From Datura wrightii (taxonomy: Eukaryota > Streptophyta > Magnoliopsida > Solanales > Solanaceae), in contig JASDFA010000001.1 of the NCBI GenBank assembly GCA_035772735.1, forward strand, positions 86,701,501-86,765,500: a stretch of 64,000 bases of DNA, read 5' to 3'. The position numbers and the translations under genes were made by a program. The notes beneath the pieces were generated by a model. That model was not told where the DNA came from and searched no databases. It saw only the letters and a program-made list of their open reading frames with translations. This document shows, piece by piece, positions 34,561 to 45,415 of the stretch; position 1 is the first letter of the stretch, and each line of letters opens with the position of its first letter.

Positions 34561-35280
34561 CAAAATATCCTTCAACTATTCCTTCAACTCTTTTAGCTCG
34601 GCTGTCGCTATCCTGTAGGGAGGAATAGATATAGGTTGCGTATAGGGAAGAACGTAAATACCAAAATCAATCTCCTGGTTGGGAGGGATTCTCGGTAGAT
34701 CATCTGGGAAGACTTTTGGATACTCACATACTGATGGGACTGACTAGATAGTTGAGGTCTCGAATGTAGCATCCTTAACCCTAACTAGATGGTCAACACA
34801 AACTTTAGAGTTCATCTTCTGGCCTTAAGGTAGGAAATAAAATGACCTATAGGCACATCTGAACTACCCTTCCACTCTATGACTGGCTCACATGGAAATC
34901 TGAACTCTACTGCTCGGGTTCTACAATTAACTGAGGCATAACATGTAAATAGTTGATCCATGCCAAGGATAACATCAAAATCGATCATGGCTAACTCTAC
35001 TAAATCTGCTGAGGTGATTTTCTGAAGGACTTTGACCCGTCATCTTCTATAGACTTGTGTAGCTACAACTAAATCACCCACTGGAGTAGAAACTGGGAAG
35101 GGATTGCACAAGATTTCGGGACTGAATCCGAAACTACTAGCCACGTAAGGTGTCACGAAAGAGAAGGTAGCCCCTAGATCTAACAAAGCATATACATAAA
35201 GGTGGAAAACTCGTAACATATCAGTGACTACATCCAGGGAGACCTCTTGCTCCTAGCGGGATGCTAAGGCATAGAATCTA
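34561..35280 (-). pseudogene. Protease and connection region of element E (broken)
   Basis: Read leftwards it parallels the protease of I and H. LDLGATFSF-like sequence is near 35170-35190. Next comes the GDLV/VYRR-like part and the sequence leading to GMDQLF near 34960. Frameshifts and stops break it. It would cut the polyprotein into mature parts. Confidence 0.65.
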
Positions 35281-35475
35281 TTTTGGCGCTAAATGCCACC
35301 TGTGCTAGTAGATACCCCCTGCTAGACTTGGCGTGCGGGTGGAGCTGCTGAATTAGAAGCTGGGCCTTAGCCCCTATCATGGCCCTTTCGAGACTTGTTG
35401 GTGCCCATCTCCGTCGCCATCCTCATGGCCGTTTCCATTCTCCTTCCTCCTACAGTTAACTCTACGGGTAGCCAT
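35281..35475 (-). pseudogene. gag remnant of element E with large internal deletion
   Basis: ATG at 35473-35475 gives MATRRVNCRRKENGNG and runs to about codon 28. It then joins near 35381-35390 directly to the spacer after the zinc knuckle (ASNSAAPPARQ). Compared with I about 1.0 kb is missing, including capsid and zinc knuckle. Such a copy could only have moved with gag supplied in trans, unless the loss came after insertion. Confidence 0.75.
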
Positions 35476-35662
35476 GATTCGGCAATCACGAATAGCATGA
35501 GTTAGAGGGATAGGGAGATGTTTCATTGCATAACATAAATCATGAAAGAAAAGAATATTTCCTAAACGTCTCGTAGCCTCTCCGTGATAAGTGTGGCGTG
35601 CTTCACACCCATGAAAAAGACTCTACTCAAAGTAGACAGCCTAGGACACTTCCAACCTATTA

Positions 35663-35673
35663 CTTTGATAACA
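35663..35673 (-). other. Primer binding site of element E (decayed)
   Basis: On -, TGTTATCAAAG, compared with TGGTATCAGAG for initiator tRNA-Met. Confidence 0.6.
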
Positions 35674-35677
35674 AGTT

Positions 35678-37847
35678 TATCATAACCTGAACGTAGGCCC
35701 GCATCGATCGAGACACTAGACAAGGAACCTCGAGGGACTCCATGTCAACCCATGACATGAACATACATCTAACTTAATTAGTAAAAGCGAAAGATATAAC
35801 ATGGTAAACTTAGTGGAGGTATGAAATAAGCATAACATCATAAATACACATGAATCTAAAGCTAATTACATCCTTTTTCTGAAAAACCTCAATGTATGAT
35901 GAGTTGATGGGACAGGCCCCTAACTAACTTGCTAAAGCTATAAATTGAAAGTACATAAAGAAAACTGATAAAGCATGGTCCTAGATGAGGACTCCCCAAC
36001 AGATGTGGGATGCTAACTCTAAAAGGCTGGCTACAGATGGGTCTGAGATTGAGTGTCGGGTCCTAAATCATAAAAAGATACAACATAGAGTATGCATTCA
36101 GTATGTGGAATGTACCAAATATAAAAGGTAACCAAAACCGCTTAAATAAGTAAAATCATTTAAAGCATGCATAATATAAAACATAAACAAAATAAGAATC
36201 TGAGAGTAGAACTTGCGTGCTATTTTTCTGAAATCATGATCTGAATATAACAAAACATCATAACTGAATTGATTGACCCAAAGCTGAAATGTAATAGTCA
36301 TAGGTAAAGCTGAACATTGGGTAAACCTGCTTTAAACATATATAGATATATATATATATCATGAATGTTAAACATGCAGAACTAAAATCATAAGGAACAA
36401 TGGGAAATTCATCTTTTAATCGACATACCACAATAGGGCTTACGTGGTCCCAACTATCACACTCAAGTGGGTAGAGCCGTTCAAAACCATTACAGGGCTA
36501 AGGACGGTACCATTATATCAATATCAAGCTCGGAGCCCAATCAGGGCAGGAGATAGCTCACATGGGAGGTCCCAAAGTATATATATAAGAGATATGTATA
36601 ACCTATGTTGGTGGGCAGTTCTGAGGCATAAGATGATCGACCATTAGCCTACTCGGTGCTAGACACTACTCCCATAAACATGTATATGCTCTCCATCATT
36701 TTTCAACGAAGCTTACCATCATCTATCGACGAAACTCAATAATCAAATACACATCAAATCTGAAATTATATATATAAGGAGCTCTTTGCTCAAACCATAC
36801 CACAAGCTGAATATAAATGGGAGTCTTGGCTCCAAAACCATGTGGTAAGCTTAAGTCATAAAACCATAACACATACTTGAACTTCTGGGCATTGTTGGAT
36901 ACTTTAACATGCTTGAAAATGCATAATTCACTTGAAAACATCATCATAAACATGGGTAACTTGAAATCATGCTTTTCATCATAACATCTCCTCATACATG
37001 AACATTCATCACAAATCACAACTTTCATGAACTTCTTATTTAGGCATTTTAATTTATAAAGCTTAAAATATGATTTTAATTAAAAGCAATGTAAAATTTT
37101 CCCATGAATCATAATTCAATAGTAGAAGCACATTTAATCATACCCATCCAGTAAATTAGAAATCTCATGCATTGGGTTAAAACCCTATAGAATCAACATA
37201 GGATTTTCCATGATTTAGATAGAGATTGGGCATGGGTGTGAATAGATTCACCAATTCATAACCCTGCATACCTGAAAGGGTGTGATCCTACCAATTCTCT
37301 GATTGCCCAAGGAAGGTTTGAATAAGAACCTTGAAGGATTAGCCTTGATCACCTCTCTAGACTCTTACTCTTGCATGCATGAATAGGAATGACTTAGAAT
37401 AGATTTTCCCCTCTTAAAACCCAATATTCCTAGCTTAAAACAATGTAGTTTAGGCCTTAGGATCATAGGACTTATGGAAAAACCCTTACTAAATTCACAA
37501 AAACTTACTGTCAGTCCCTATGAGGGACTAGATGACTCGTTACTCAAGACCACGACTCACGGCATCAATCGTTGAGTACACTGTCCAATAGATCATCTGG
37601 GGCTTGCCACAGGGGACCTCACGAGTTGTTGCAGGTGACCATAACTCATATTCACCATTCATCACCTTCACTTCCTGGCCTCCTTCACCTTCCCAAAAAT
37701 CCTTACCCATGACTGACTCAATGAGTCGTGGGATTTGACTATGACTTTTGGTCACATCCGTGGGGACCTCAAATCCCAAAATTTCCAACTCACTCCCTGA
37801 ACCTCACCACAAGTCACCTCACAACTCGTTGTCTACCTCACGGGCCA
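35678..37847 (-). repeat. 5' LTR of element E, left segment
   Basis: Aligns with 29274-31470. Its terminal TG/CA has decayed (TATCATAACC on +). Broken at 37847 by element B. Confidence 0.87.
37843..37847. other. Target site duplication of element B (left)
   Basis: GGCCA, repeated at 48707-48711. Confidence 0.93.
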
Positions 37848-39282
37848 TGATCTTGGGCAAATTTATATGCCCAAGTGATACTCAAAAGTACCATTTTAGC
37901 CTTGTTTATCTATCAATGTGTATACATTCTCACGTAATTGGTAATAAAATGTGAATTTATACTAACCAACATGATTAGCATTGTTTTTCAGGTAAAATGT
38001 GATTTTGGGAAACTTATATGCATGTTGGATGATATCGGGGTTGGACTTGGATGCGAGCAAGGTACAAGGCATTGGACAGCATGAATTACAGGGGCTCCGC
38101 GATGGAGCCGTGTCATGCTGCCATCGCAGAGGCCTTCTGCCTGGATAGGGAAAATTCACCCAAATTCCAGAGAGGGTCCGCGTCCGGTCCGTGGCACTGT
38201 GGCTTGGCTCCGCGTTGCACGTCGTGCCACGTTGGGCCTTAATTCCTGGACCCCCAATTCCAGTGTGGGTCCGCGTTCGTAGCGTGTCACGGAGGCAGTG
38301 CTCCGCGATGCACTCCGTGACACGTTGCTCGTTATTCCAGGAAAAATTCCCAGCAGTATAAATAGAACACTTAGGTTAATTTTTCAATATTCTGACTTGG
38401 TGGAGCAAAGACGTGGGTTACAGGCAGTTGAGGGACGAAAATATCAGGGTTTTTTCTCTCTTTCTTTCTTCTTTAATTCAATTGCTTGTATGATTAACAC
38501 TCATTTAAAGATGTTTAATCCACAAATGAGTGGCTAATTCCTCTTCTTTCTGAGGTTATGAACAATTGTGATGAAATGTGATCGTTGATTCTTTGGTTTT
38601 TCATCTTTTCTTCCATGGTTGTTCTATAAATTCTTGTTCTTACTGCATTAATGTGTGGCCTACGTTAATGTACATCTAAAAAGTCCGTTTTCACTCGAGA
38701 GAGCAAGAAATTGGAAAGTTGTGAATTTATAGGATATGTTCTTTACTTGGTTTGGGAAAATTGAGTATTGATTTGCTTTCAGGATAGAAATATACCTGAA
38801 AGTCGTATTAGTCAATTTAAGAACCGGATTTGTATGGCTAGAACATGAATTGCATTTAATCACAGAAATGTAGGTGGATGGTTCATGATTCTTAAGTGAG
38901 GTTAAATACGAGAGTTTTAATCTCTTGGCAATTGTTCTTGGCTAGCAACCGGAGGAAAAGATTAACCAAATTATAATGATAATTAAATTTATTAAATGTT
39001 CGTTTAACCTCAGTATGCTCTCATTCATAGTTCAGACTCAAAGTAGATAATTGTTTTAGCTTTACTATAAAAAATTAGAAAACAAAATATCAAACTTTTG
39101 GTTACACTGTTGTCTGCATTTTTAGAAGTAAAATATAGAACACTTGAGCAGATTGCACTTCATCCAAGTCTCTCTGGGATCGATACTCTGCGGGATCGAT
39201 ACTCTGCTTACTAAAGCCACTTACTACTTGTTCAACCACGTGCACTTGCGTGTTGTTTTATATACCCACAATCACGCGAACA
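37848..39282 (+). repeat. 5' LTR of element B
   Basis: TGATCTTGGGCAA to ACGCGAACA. It holds a 16-bp tandem duplication, GGGATCGATACTCTGC at 39176-39191 and 39192-39207, absent from the 3' copy. The same U3 inverted repeats and TATA box (about 38356) as in A. Confidence 0.92.
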
Positions 39283-39288
39283 AGTTTT

Positions 39289-39306
39289 TGGCGCTGTTGC
39301 CGAGGA
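39289..39306 (+). other. Primer binding site of element B
   Basis: TGGCGCTGTTGCCGAGGA, two transitions away from the tRNA-Asp match seen in A. Confidence 0.85.
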
Positions 39307-39527
39307 CTTGGCAATTGGTGAATTTGTTTTAAGTGTTAATTTACTGTATTTTTATTTTCTTAGTGTCGACAACTTGGTCTTAGCCTGTATTTTGCAGACT
39401 TAATTTCTGTTGAACGCTGGCAAGAGACAAGGAGCCGGTGGAATCGTATATAGAGCCAGAAAGGATATTTCATAGTAAACGGAGAGAAGCTCTACAAAGA
39501 AAGCTACAGTTGCTCAGACAGACGATC

Positions 39528-41118
39528 ATGGAGCAACAACAGAATCCACCAGTAGTACGGGCAGTGTTAGTGCCCGAAGAAGTAGCAGCTCGGCCGGTTC
39601 GCGAGGTGGCAATCCCACATGCCAATAATGTTACATCTAGTATCCGTAAACCTGAGCCAGGAGGGAGGTTTGAACTTAAGCAGAATATGGTGCAGTTGGT
39701 GCACACTAGAGGGCACTTTACCGGTCTCCCTCATGAAGATCCACAGCAGCATCTCCAAAATTTTTTGGAGATAAGTGGCACTTACATCCCCGCTGGAGTG
39801 TCATCAGACTATGTCCGGCTTACATTGTTCCCATTCTCATTATTGGGAGAAGCCAAGAGGTGGTTGAAAGCTGAGCCACCAAATTCTATTTCTACATGGG
39901 ATGATCTTGCATGGAAGTTTTTGATACGGTTTTTTCCCTCCGGTAAAACAGCAAGACTTAGAAGTCAAATTCTAAGTTTCAAATAGAGAGAGGGAGAAAA
40001 TTTATATTAGACCTGGGAGAGATTCAAGTCCATGTTGCGGGATTGTCCTCCTCATCATCAGTCCAATGATGTGCTAGTGCACACTTTTATAGAGGGTTTG
40101 GAACCCCACACCAAAATATTGCTAGACTCAGCAGCTGGAGGGCAAGCGCTGGAGAAAACTTATGAGGAGCTGCATACCTTGTTGAACCGTATTTCGCAGG
40201 GCAATCCAGAATGGAATTCTGATTTATCAAGAGGTGGGACAAGGAAAGCAGCAGGAGTGCTTGAAGTGGATGGGTTTACAGCTATCGCTGCACAGATAGC
40301 TGCATTGCAAAATCAACTTAACACCCACTTCAGCAACATGACAATGAACCATCCTCAAGCCCCAGTTAATGCAGTACAGCAGATGTGGTGCGAAGTGTGT
40401 GGAAGCAGTGAGCACTCAACTGAGTGTTGTGGAGCCAATCCTGACTCGGTAAACTTTGTGGGTAATGCGCAAAGGAACCACCAACAGTATGGTAGTAGCT
40501 ACAATTCCAATTGGAGGAATCACCCTAATTTCTCATGGGGTAGCAACAACCATCAGGGCCAAAGTTCGGGTCAGGGTGTGCAATGGAACCAAGGAGGGCA
40601 GCAGAATTATCAAGCACAATTCAGAAACAACAATGCACCTCCTCCACCACCATCACCCACCATTGAGGAGATGTTCAAGACTATGATAGCTAACCAAGCT
40701 CAATTGTAGGCTGACTATGTGAAATTGGCAGCCGAAGTGAAAAACAACCAGTTAGCTACCAAGGCACTTGAATATCAATTTGGGCAATTTGCTAGTGCCC
40801 AAAACACAAGTCCTAGAGGAGGACTGCCGAGCGACACGGATCCCAATCCCAAGCAGGTAAATGCGGTGACCACAAGGAGTGGTTTGCAGCAGAAAGAGGT
40901 GGAACCAGAAAGACCACCTCAACAGTCGGGAGCAGCAGAAGTTGAGAGGGAGCAAAGTACTGAGAGGGGGAAGACTAAGGAAGCTGAATCAGAAAGACCT
41001 CCATCCCCGTTCCCTCAACGACTAAAGAAACACAAGGAGGAGGCGTGTTTCAAGAAATTCATGGAGGTGCTGAAACAGGTACATGTTAACTTACCTCTTG
41101 TTGATGTCTTGCAGGGAG
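39528..41118 (+). pseudogene. gag of element B (three stops, protease deleted)
   Basis: ATG at 39528 (MEQQQNPP); the frame is open further upstream without an ATG. The capsid region and zinc knuckle (WCEVCGSSEHSTECC) match A. Stops at 39984, 40008 and 40707 are all TAG where A has CAG, that is C-to-T changes. After VDVLQGVPK the sequence jumps directly to KLELKELPPHLKYMF, so the whole aspartic protease is missing while the frame is kept. Equivalent to A 16266-17030 being absent. Confidence 0.88.
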
Positions 41119-42846
41119 TGCCGAAGCTGGAGCTGAAAGAATTGCCTCCCCATTTAAAATATATGTTTTTGCGGGAGGATGAGATGTTATCAGTCACCAT
41201 CTCTGCAGACTTGACGGAGGCACAGGAGAAGGCAGCATTGGGTGTCCTCAGAAAGAGGAAGAAAGCAATGGGTTGGCAAATATCAGACATTCAGGGTATC
41301 AATCCAGCTTTTTGTACACACAGAATATTCATGGAGACAGGAGCCAAACCAACCGTTCAGCCTCAACGGAGACTAAATCCGGCAATGAAGGATGTGGTGA
41401 GGAAAGAAATAATCAAGTGGCTTGATGCAGGTGTGGTCTACCCGATTTCAGACAGTGAATGGGTCAGCCCCATTCAGTGTGTTCCAAAGAAAGGGGGGAT
41501 GACTGTGGTCACCAATGAGAAAAATGAGTTGATTCCTACCCCAACCGTCACAGGCTGGAAGATTTGCATGGATTACAGGAAGCTTAATGAAGCCACGAGG
41601 AAAGATCATTACCCCATCCCGTTTATTGATCAAATATTGGATAGGTTGGCGGGACAAGAATATTATTGCTTTTACCTATCCTTATGGGACGTATGCTTTC
41701 AGGCGAATGCCGTTTGGGTTATGCAATGCACCCGCCACATTCCAGAGATGCATGATCGCTATTTTCCATGACATGGTGGAGGATTTTGTTGAGGTATTTA
41801 TGGATGATTTTTCTATTTTCAGTAATTCGTTTTCTACTTGTTTGCAGAATCTTGACAGGGTGCTGGCTCGTTGTGATAGATGTCAGCGTACAAGATCAAT
41901 TGGCAGAAGACAAGAGATGCCGCTGCAGAATATACTAGAAGTTGAGCCCTTTGATGTATGGGGCATTGATTTCATGGGCCCATTCCCACCGTTATTTGGT
42001 AACCGTTACATCTTGGTGGCTGTAGATTATGTATCAAAATGGGTGGAAGCAATAGCTTGTCCTAGGAATGACAACAAGGTAGTAACGAAGTTTGTGAAAA
42101 AACACATCCTCACAAGGTTTGAGACACCCCGAGCCATTATCAGCGATGGAGGGGCTCATTTTGTCAATGCAAGTTTCAAGAAACTACTAGCCAAGTATGG
42201 GGTGCGTCACAAAGTGGCGACAGCATACCACCCCCAAACTAGTGGGCAAGTAGAGGTGTCAAATAGAGAAGTGAAGCAGATTCTCCAGAAAATGGCAAAT
42301 ACACAACGAAATGATTGGTCAAGCAAATTTGATGATGCGTTGTGGGCGTACAAAACTGCTTACAAGACACCAATTGGAACCTCACCATACCGACTGGTCT
42401 ATGGCAAAGTATGTCATCTGCCAGTGGAATTAGAGCACCGAGCCTTCTGGGCTGTCAGGAAGCTAAATATGGACTTAGAGCTGGCGGGCAAGAAGAGACT
42501 AATGCAGCTCAGTGAACTTGAAGAGTTCTGCTGGCATGCCTACGAGAGTGCCAAGTACTACAAGGAAAGAACGAAAAGATGGCATGACAAGCATGTGGTG
42601 CATCGCATTTTCGAGCCGAGACAGAAACTCTTGCTCTTCAATTCAAGATTGAAGTTGTTTCCAGGAAAGCTGAGGTCTAAATGGCCTGGACCATTTGAAG
42701 TGGTAAGAATGACCCCGCACGGGGCGGTAGAGTTGTGGCAAGAAGATCGGAGTGCCACGTTCTTAGTAAATGGCCAGAGGTGTAAGCACTACTGGGGGGA
42801 GGATGGTGATCGAGAGAAATCGTCCATCACCCTAGCGGACAACTGA
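41119..42846 (+). pseudogene. Fused RT-integrase remnant of element B
   Basis: The frame continues from gag through the start of reverse transcriptase (ICMDYRKLNEATRKDHYPIP). A 65-bp deletion at about 41670 removes motif A with its catalytic Asp and shifts the frame. The new frame (+1) then runs unbroken to 42846. It covers TYAFRRMPFGLCNAPATFQ, FMDD at about 41800, then jumps at 41865-41880 from VLARC into DRCQRTRSIGRRQE. This loses the rest of RT, RNase H and most of the integrase zinc finger. The integrase DDE triad is intact (GIDF at 41968, ISDGGAHF, GQVEV) and the GPF module is complete. Confidence 0.88.
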
Positions 42847-42885
42847 GCTTAACGACGTCGAGCCGCGACGGTAAACCAGGCGCTG

Positions 42886-42903
42886 CACGGGAGGCAACCC
42901 ATG
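42886..42903 (+). other. Post-pol hairpin of element B
   Basis: CACGGG-AGGCAA-CCCATG: one stem pair is disrupted relative to A (C facing A). Confidence 0.7.
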
Positions 42904-43499
42904 AAAAATTTTTCTTTCTTTTTGTAAAGTGTAAATAGATTTTTCTATTCTTTTTCTTTTTCTTGATTTACTACAAAAAAAAAGTTTCGTTTTAGTTTTT
43001 GTTTTATTTGTATTTAGAGTGAAACCTATAACTCTAACCAATTTTGTATAGTGAAATGAATTTCAGGTCAAACGGAGAAAAATATGCATGGAATCGCGAA
43101 GGAAATGTCGAGGTATGAAAATTAATAAAAAGTAGCAAACAGTGAGCTGGGGCGACAGCTCCGTGTCACGGAGGTGGACCTCCGCGTTACCTCCGTAACA
43201 CGTTGAGGTATAATCCAGAAATTTTAAAAATTTCCAGAATAGTCTCACGATGGCTCCGTGTCACGGAGGCAGTGCACCGCGATGCACTCCGTGACACGTT
43301 GCCTTGTATATCGCGACGGGTCACACCGGGTCGCCGGGTAACCCGCGCAAATTTCCCTACTTTATAACCCCGAAAACCCTCCCTTTTCCCTCATTTTTAA
43401 TCTCTCCGCGACCAAACCCCCCAAAACCCATCCCCCATCAACGTGACACGGAGTAAGGCAAGAAATTCAACAAGTTTTCTTCGATTCTTCAAAGTCAAG

Positions 43500-44189
43500 G
43501 TATGTTTTTCGATTTCCTCTCAATTCTTGTCGATTTTCTTCGATATTGAGCATGTGAGGTGAGCTAAATTGCCCTAAGTAGAAATTAATCATGAATTTGA
43601 GTTAAGTGTTGTTGATGAATGTTCGAAATGTCGTTATGATTGATTGAACTCGTCAATTGCATAAATTAATCGAATTTGCTTGATAATATCAATTTTAGGG
43701 CTTGTATGTTGAATTTGAAGTTAAAAATGTAGTGAACTTGTGAGTTTCATGCCGGGATGTATATGTTGAATGAGATGAGTCGATGTACTAATTGTTACGA
43801 TGTTAATAGAATGACGGATTCTCGGGTTAAGGGAATGTTGAAATTTGTAAGAATTTGGTTGGTTATATAGGTTTGTGTAGATAAATTTTTGTTGTTGTTT
43901 TTGTTTCTTTGTTTTTCTTTGCTAAGTGCGATGGGTAAAATGTTAGCGATGGTAGTGATTGTGATTAGCTGTACAAAGTCTGAGTAGTACACAGAAGATA
44001 TACCGTCAAATTTTTCGAACGCACTAAGCATGATTGTATAGTTGTTTATTGTGTGTAAATAAAGATAATCTTGTCGTATTGTTGTAACTGTAGCTAAGGA
44101 CTAAGTGTGGGGTAACCTAGCTTAACCCGACCTTAGCCGAAGTTAATATCCGTGAGCTTAACATTGATCTTGTCTACTTGGGTTGACAG
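43500..44189 (+). other. Probable leader intron before the accessory gene of B
   Basis: Donor AAG|GTATGTT at 43499/43500 and acceptor GACAG|GTAAA at 44189/44190. The region 42847-43499 before it holds the conserved hairpin and inverted repeats (43155-43345). Confidence 0.5.
44102..44113 (+). other. Polypurine-like motif upstream of the accessory gene of B
   Basis: TAAGTGTGGGGT, same place and sequence as in A. Confidence 0.5.
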
Positions 44190-44194
44190 GTAAA

Positions 44195-45415
44195 ATGGCA
44201 AGCAGGCAAGAGAAAGGAAAAGGTGCATCAACTTCGGGCGCCGGAAGGAAGCGAATTAGACTGGGCACAGCAGTCCCAGCTGCACCAGCAGTTCCACGCG
44301 GCCAACGCCGCCAATATGGAACAAGATGGGTGACTGAGGAGGGGAAAAAGTGGTACGCGAAGCACAAGGAAAACAAATATTTCCCTGAGGAGCATATAAC
44401 ACGGGAACCATTGGCACAGGAGTTCCCTAGGATGGTCCACCGGATCGAGGCAGCTGGGCTCAATTTCATATTTGAGGAGCCCAAGGAATGTAATCTGCAC
44501 TTGGTTCGAGAATTTTATGCCAACTGGAACCCAACTATCAGAAGTCACACCATCAAGATCAGAGGGCAAATAGTCACTTTGGAGCCCCACCACCTCAATG
44601 CCATCATAGGAGCGCGGGACACAGACGCCCACGTACTCCGACTGCTGAACATTACCCCACCGTATGCGGACATCAGACGCACATTGTGTGGGACCCAATC
44701 GACAGCTAGATGGAGCAGACACAAAGAGAGGGGCTACCACCAGACTTTGCCATATTCACAAATGAACAGGGAAGCCCGAATCTGGCTGAAGATAGTTTGC
44801 TCATGCCTAATCCCGGGGGTACATATGACAGATGTAACCCGGGATCGTGTATGCCTGGTGTATGCCTTGATGAAAGGGCTGGAGATCAACGTGGGGGCGG
44901 TAATTATCTCCGCCATGAAGAGAGCCCAGTTGCACCAGGGGCACAGGTATGGCTTTGGTGGACTAATCACCACCTTCCTCAGGGGCCTATATGACGAGGA
45001 GGAGGCCCTTGACTATATCCCGAAGATGGAGCGGCGGGCCTTAGATGTTACTAAAACTAAGGCTCCCGACACCACCCACGGGCCAGTGCTTACACTTGGC
45101 GAGCGACATGCTCGTGACGACCAGTATATGGCTCGGATATATGGGATGCAGATGCTCCAGCTGAGGATAGGCGGGAGGCCGGCGATAGAGGAGGAGCTAT
45201 GGCAGCTCGAGCTAGACTACCCTTTCAGCGAAAACGCCAGGGCTCTATGCCGAGTGGGGCCAGCATTTGTAGAGCCCACAGATGATGATGTCCCCACAGA
45301 CGAGGAGACACGTCGGGAGGACTCCGATGGGGAGTCCGATGATGACGACGGGGGTGACTCGGACATGGGAGATGAAGCAGTATCACCCGATGAAGAAGTG
45401 GAATACTTTGACTGA
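44195..45415 (+). CDS. Accessory protein of Athila-type element B, intact
   Basis: 406 residues, the only long unbroken coding frame in the window. Start chosen at ATG 44195 (AAAATGG, good plant context, five bases after a likely splice acceptor); the frame is open a little further upstream without another ATG. Residues 1-45 are basic (GRKRIRLG, RGQRRQYGTRW), a possible nuclear signal. Residues about 60-280 form the conserved body (CNLHLVREFYANW, HHLNAIIGARDTDAH, NREARIWLKIVCSCLIPG, GLEINVGAVIIS). The last 47 residues include 24 Asp/Glu. It resembles the 'putative plant transposon protein' family; its function is unknown. No membrane segment, no recognised catalytic motif. It sits in the env position of Athila elements. 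Role inferred only as element-encoded accessory protein. Confidence 0.85.
   Translation: MASRQEKGKGASTSGAGRKRIRLGTAVPAAPAVPRGQRRQYGTRWVTEEGKKWYAKHKENKYFPEEHITREPLAQEFPRMVHRIEAAGLNFIFEEPKECNLHLVREFYANWNPTIRSHTIKIRGQIVTLEPHHLNAIIGARDTDAHVLRLLNITPPYADIRRTLCGTQSTARWSRHKERGYHQTLPYSQMNREARIWLKIVCSCLIPGVHMTDVTRDRVCLVYALMKGLEINVGAVIISAMKRAQLHQGHRYGFGGLITTFLRGLYDEEEALDYIPKMERRALDVTKTKAPDTTHGPVLTLGERHARDDQYMARIYGMQMLQLRIGGRPAIEEELWQLELDYPFSENARALCRVGPAFVEPTDDDVPTDEETRREDSDGESDDDDGGDSDMGDEAVSPDEEVEYFD

Noticed and set aside
44195..45415. Calling the accessory gene an envelope gene
   Set aside because: Position fits, but there is no signal peptide, no membrane segment and no fusion-type stretch.
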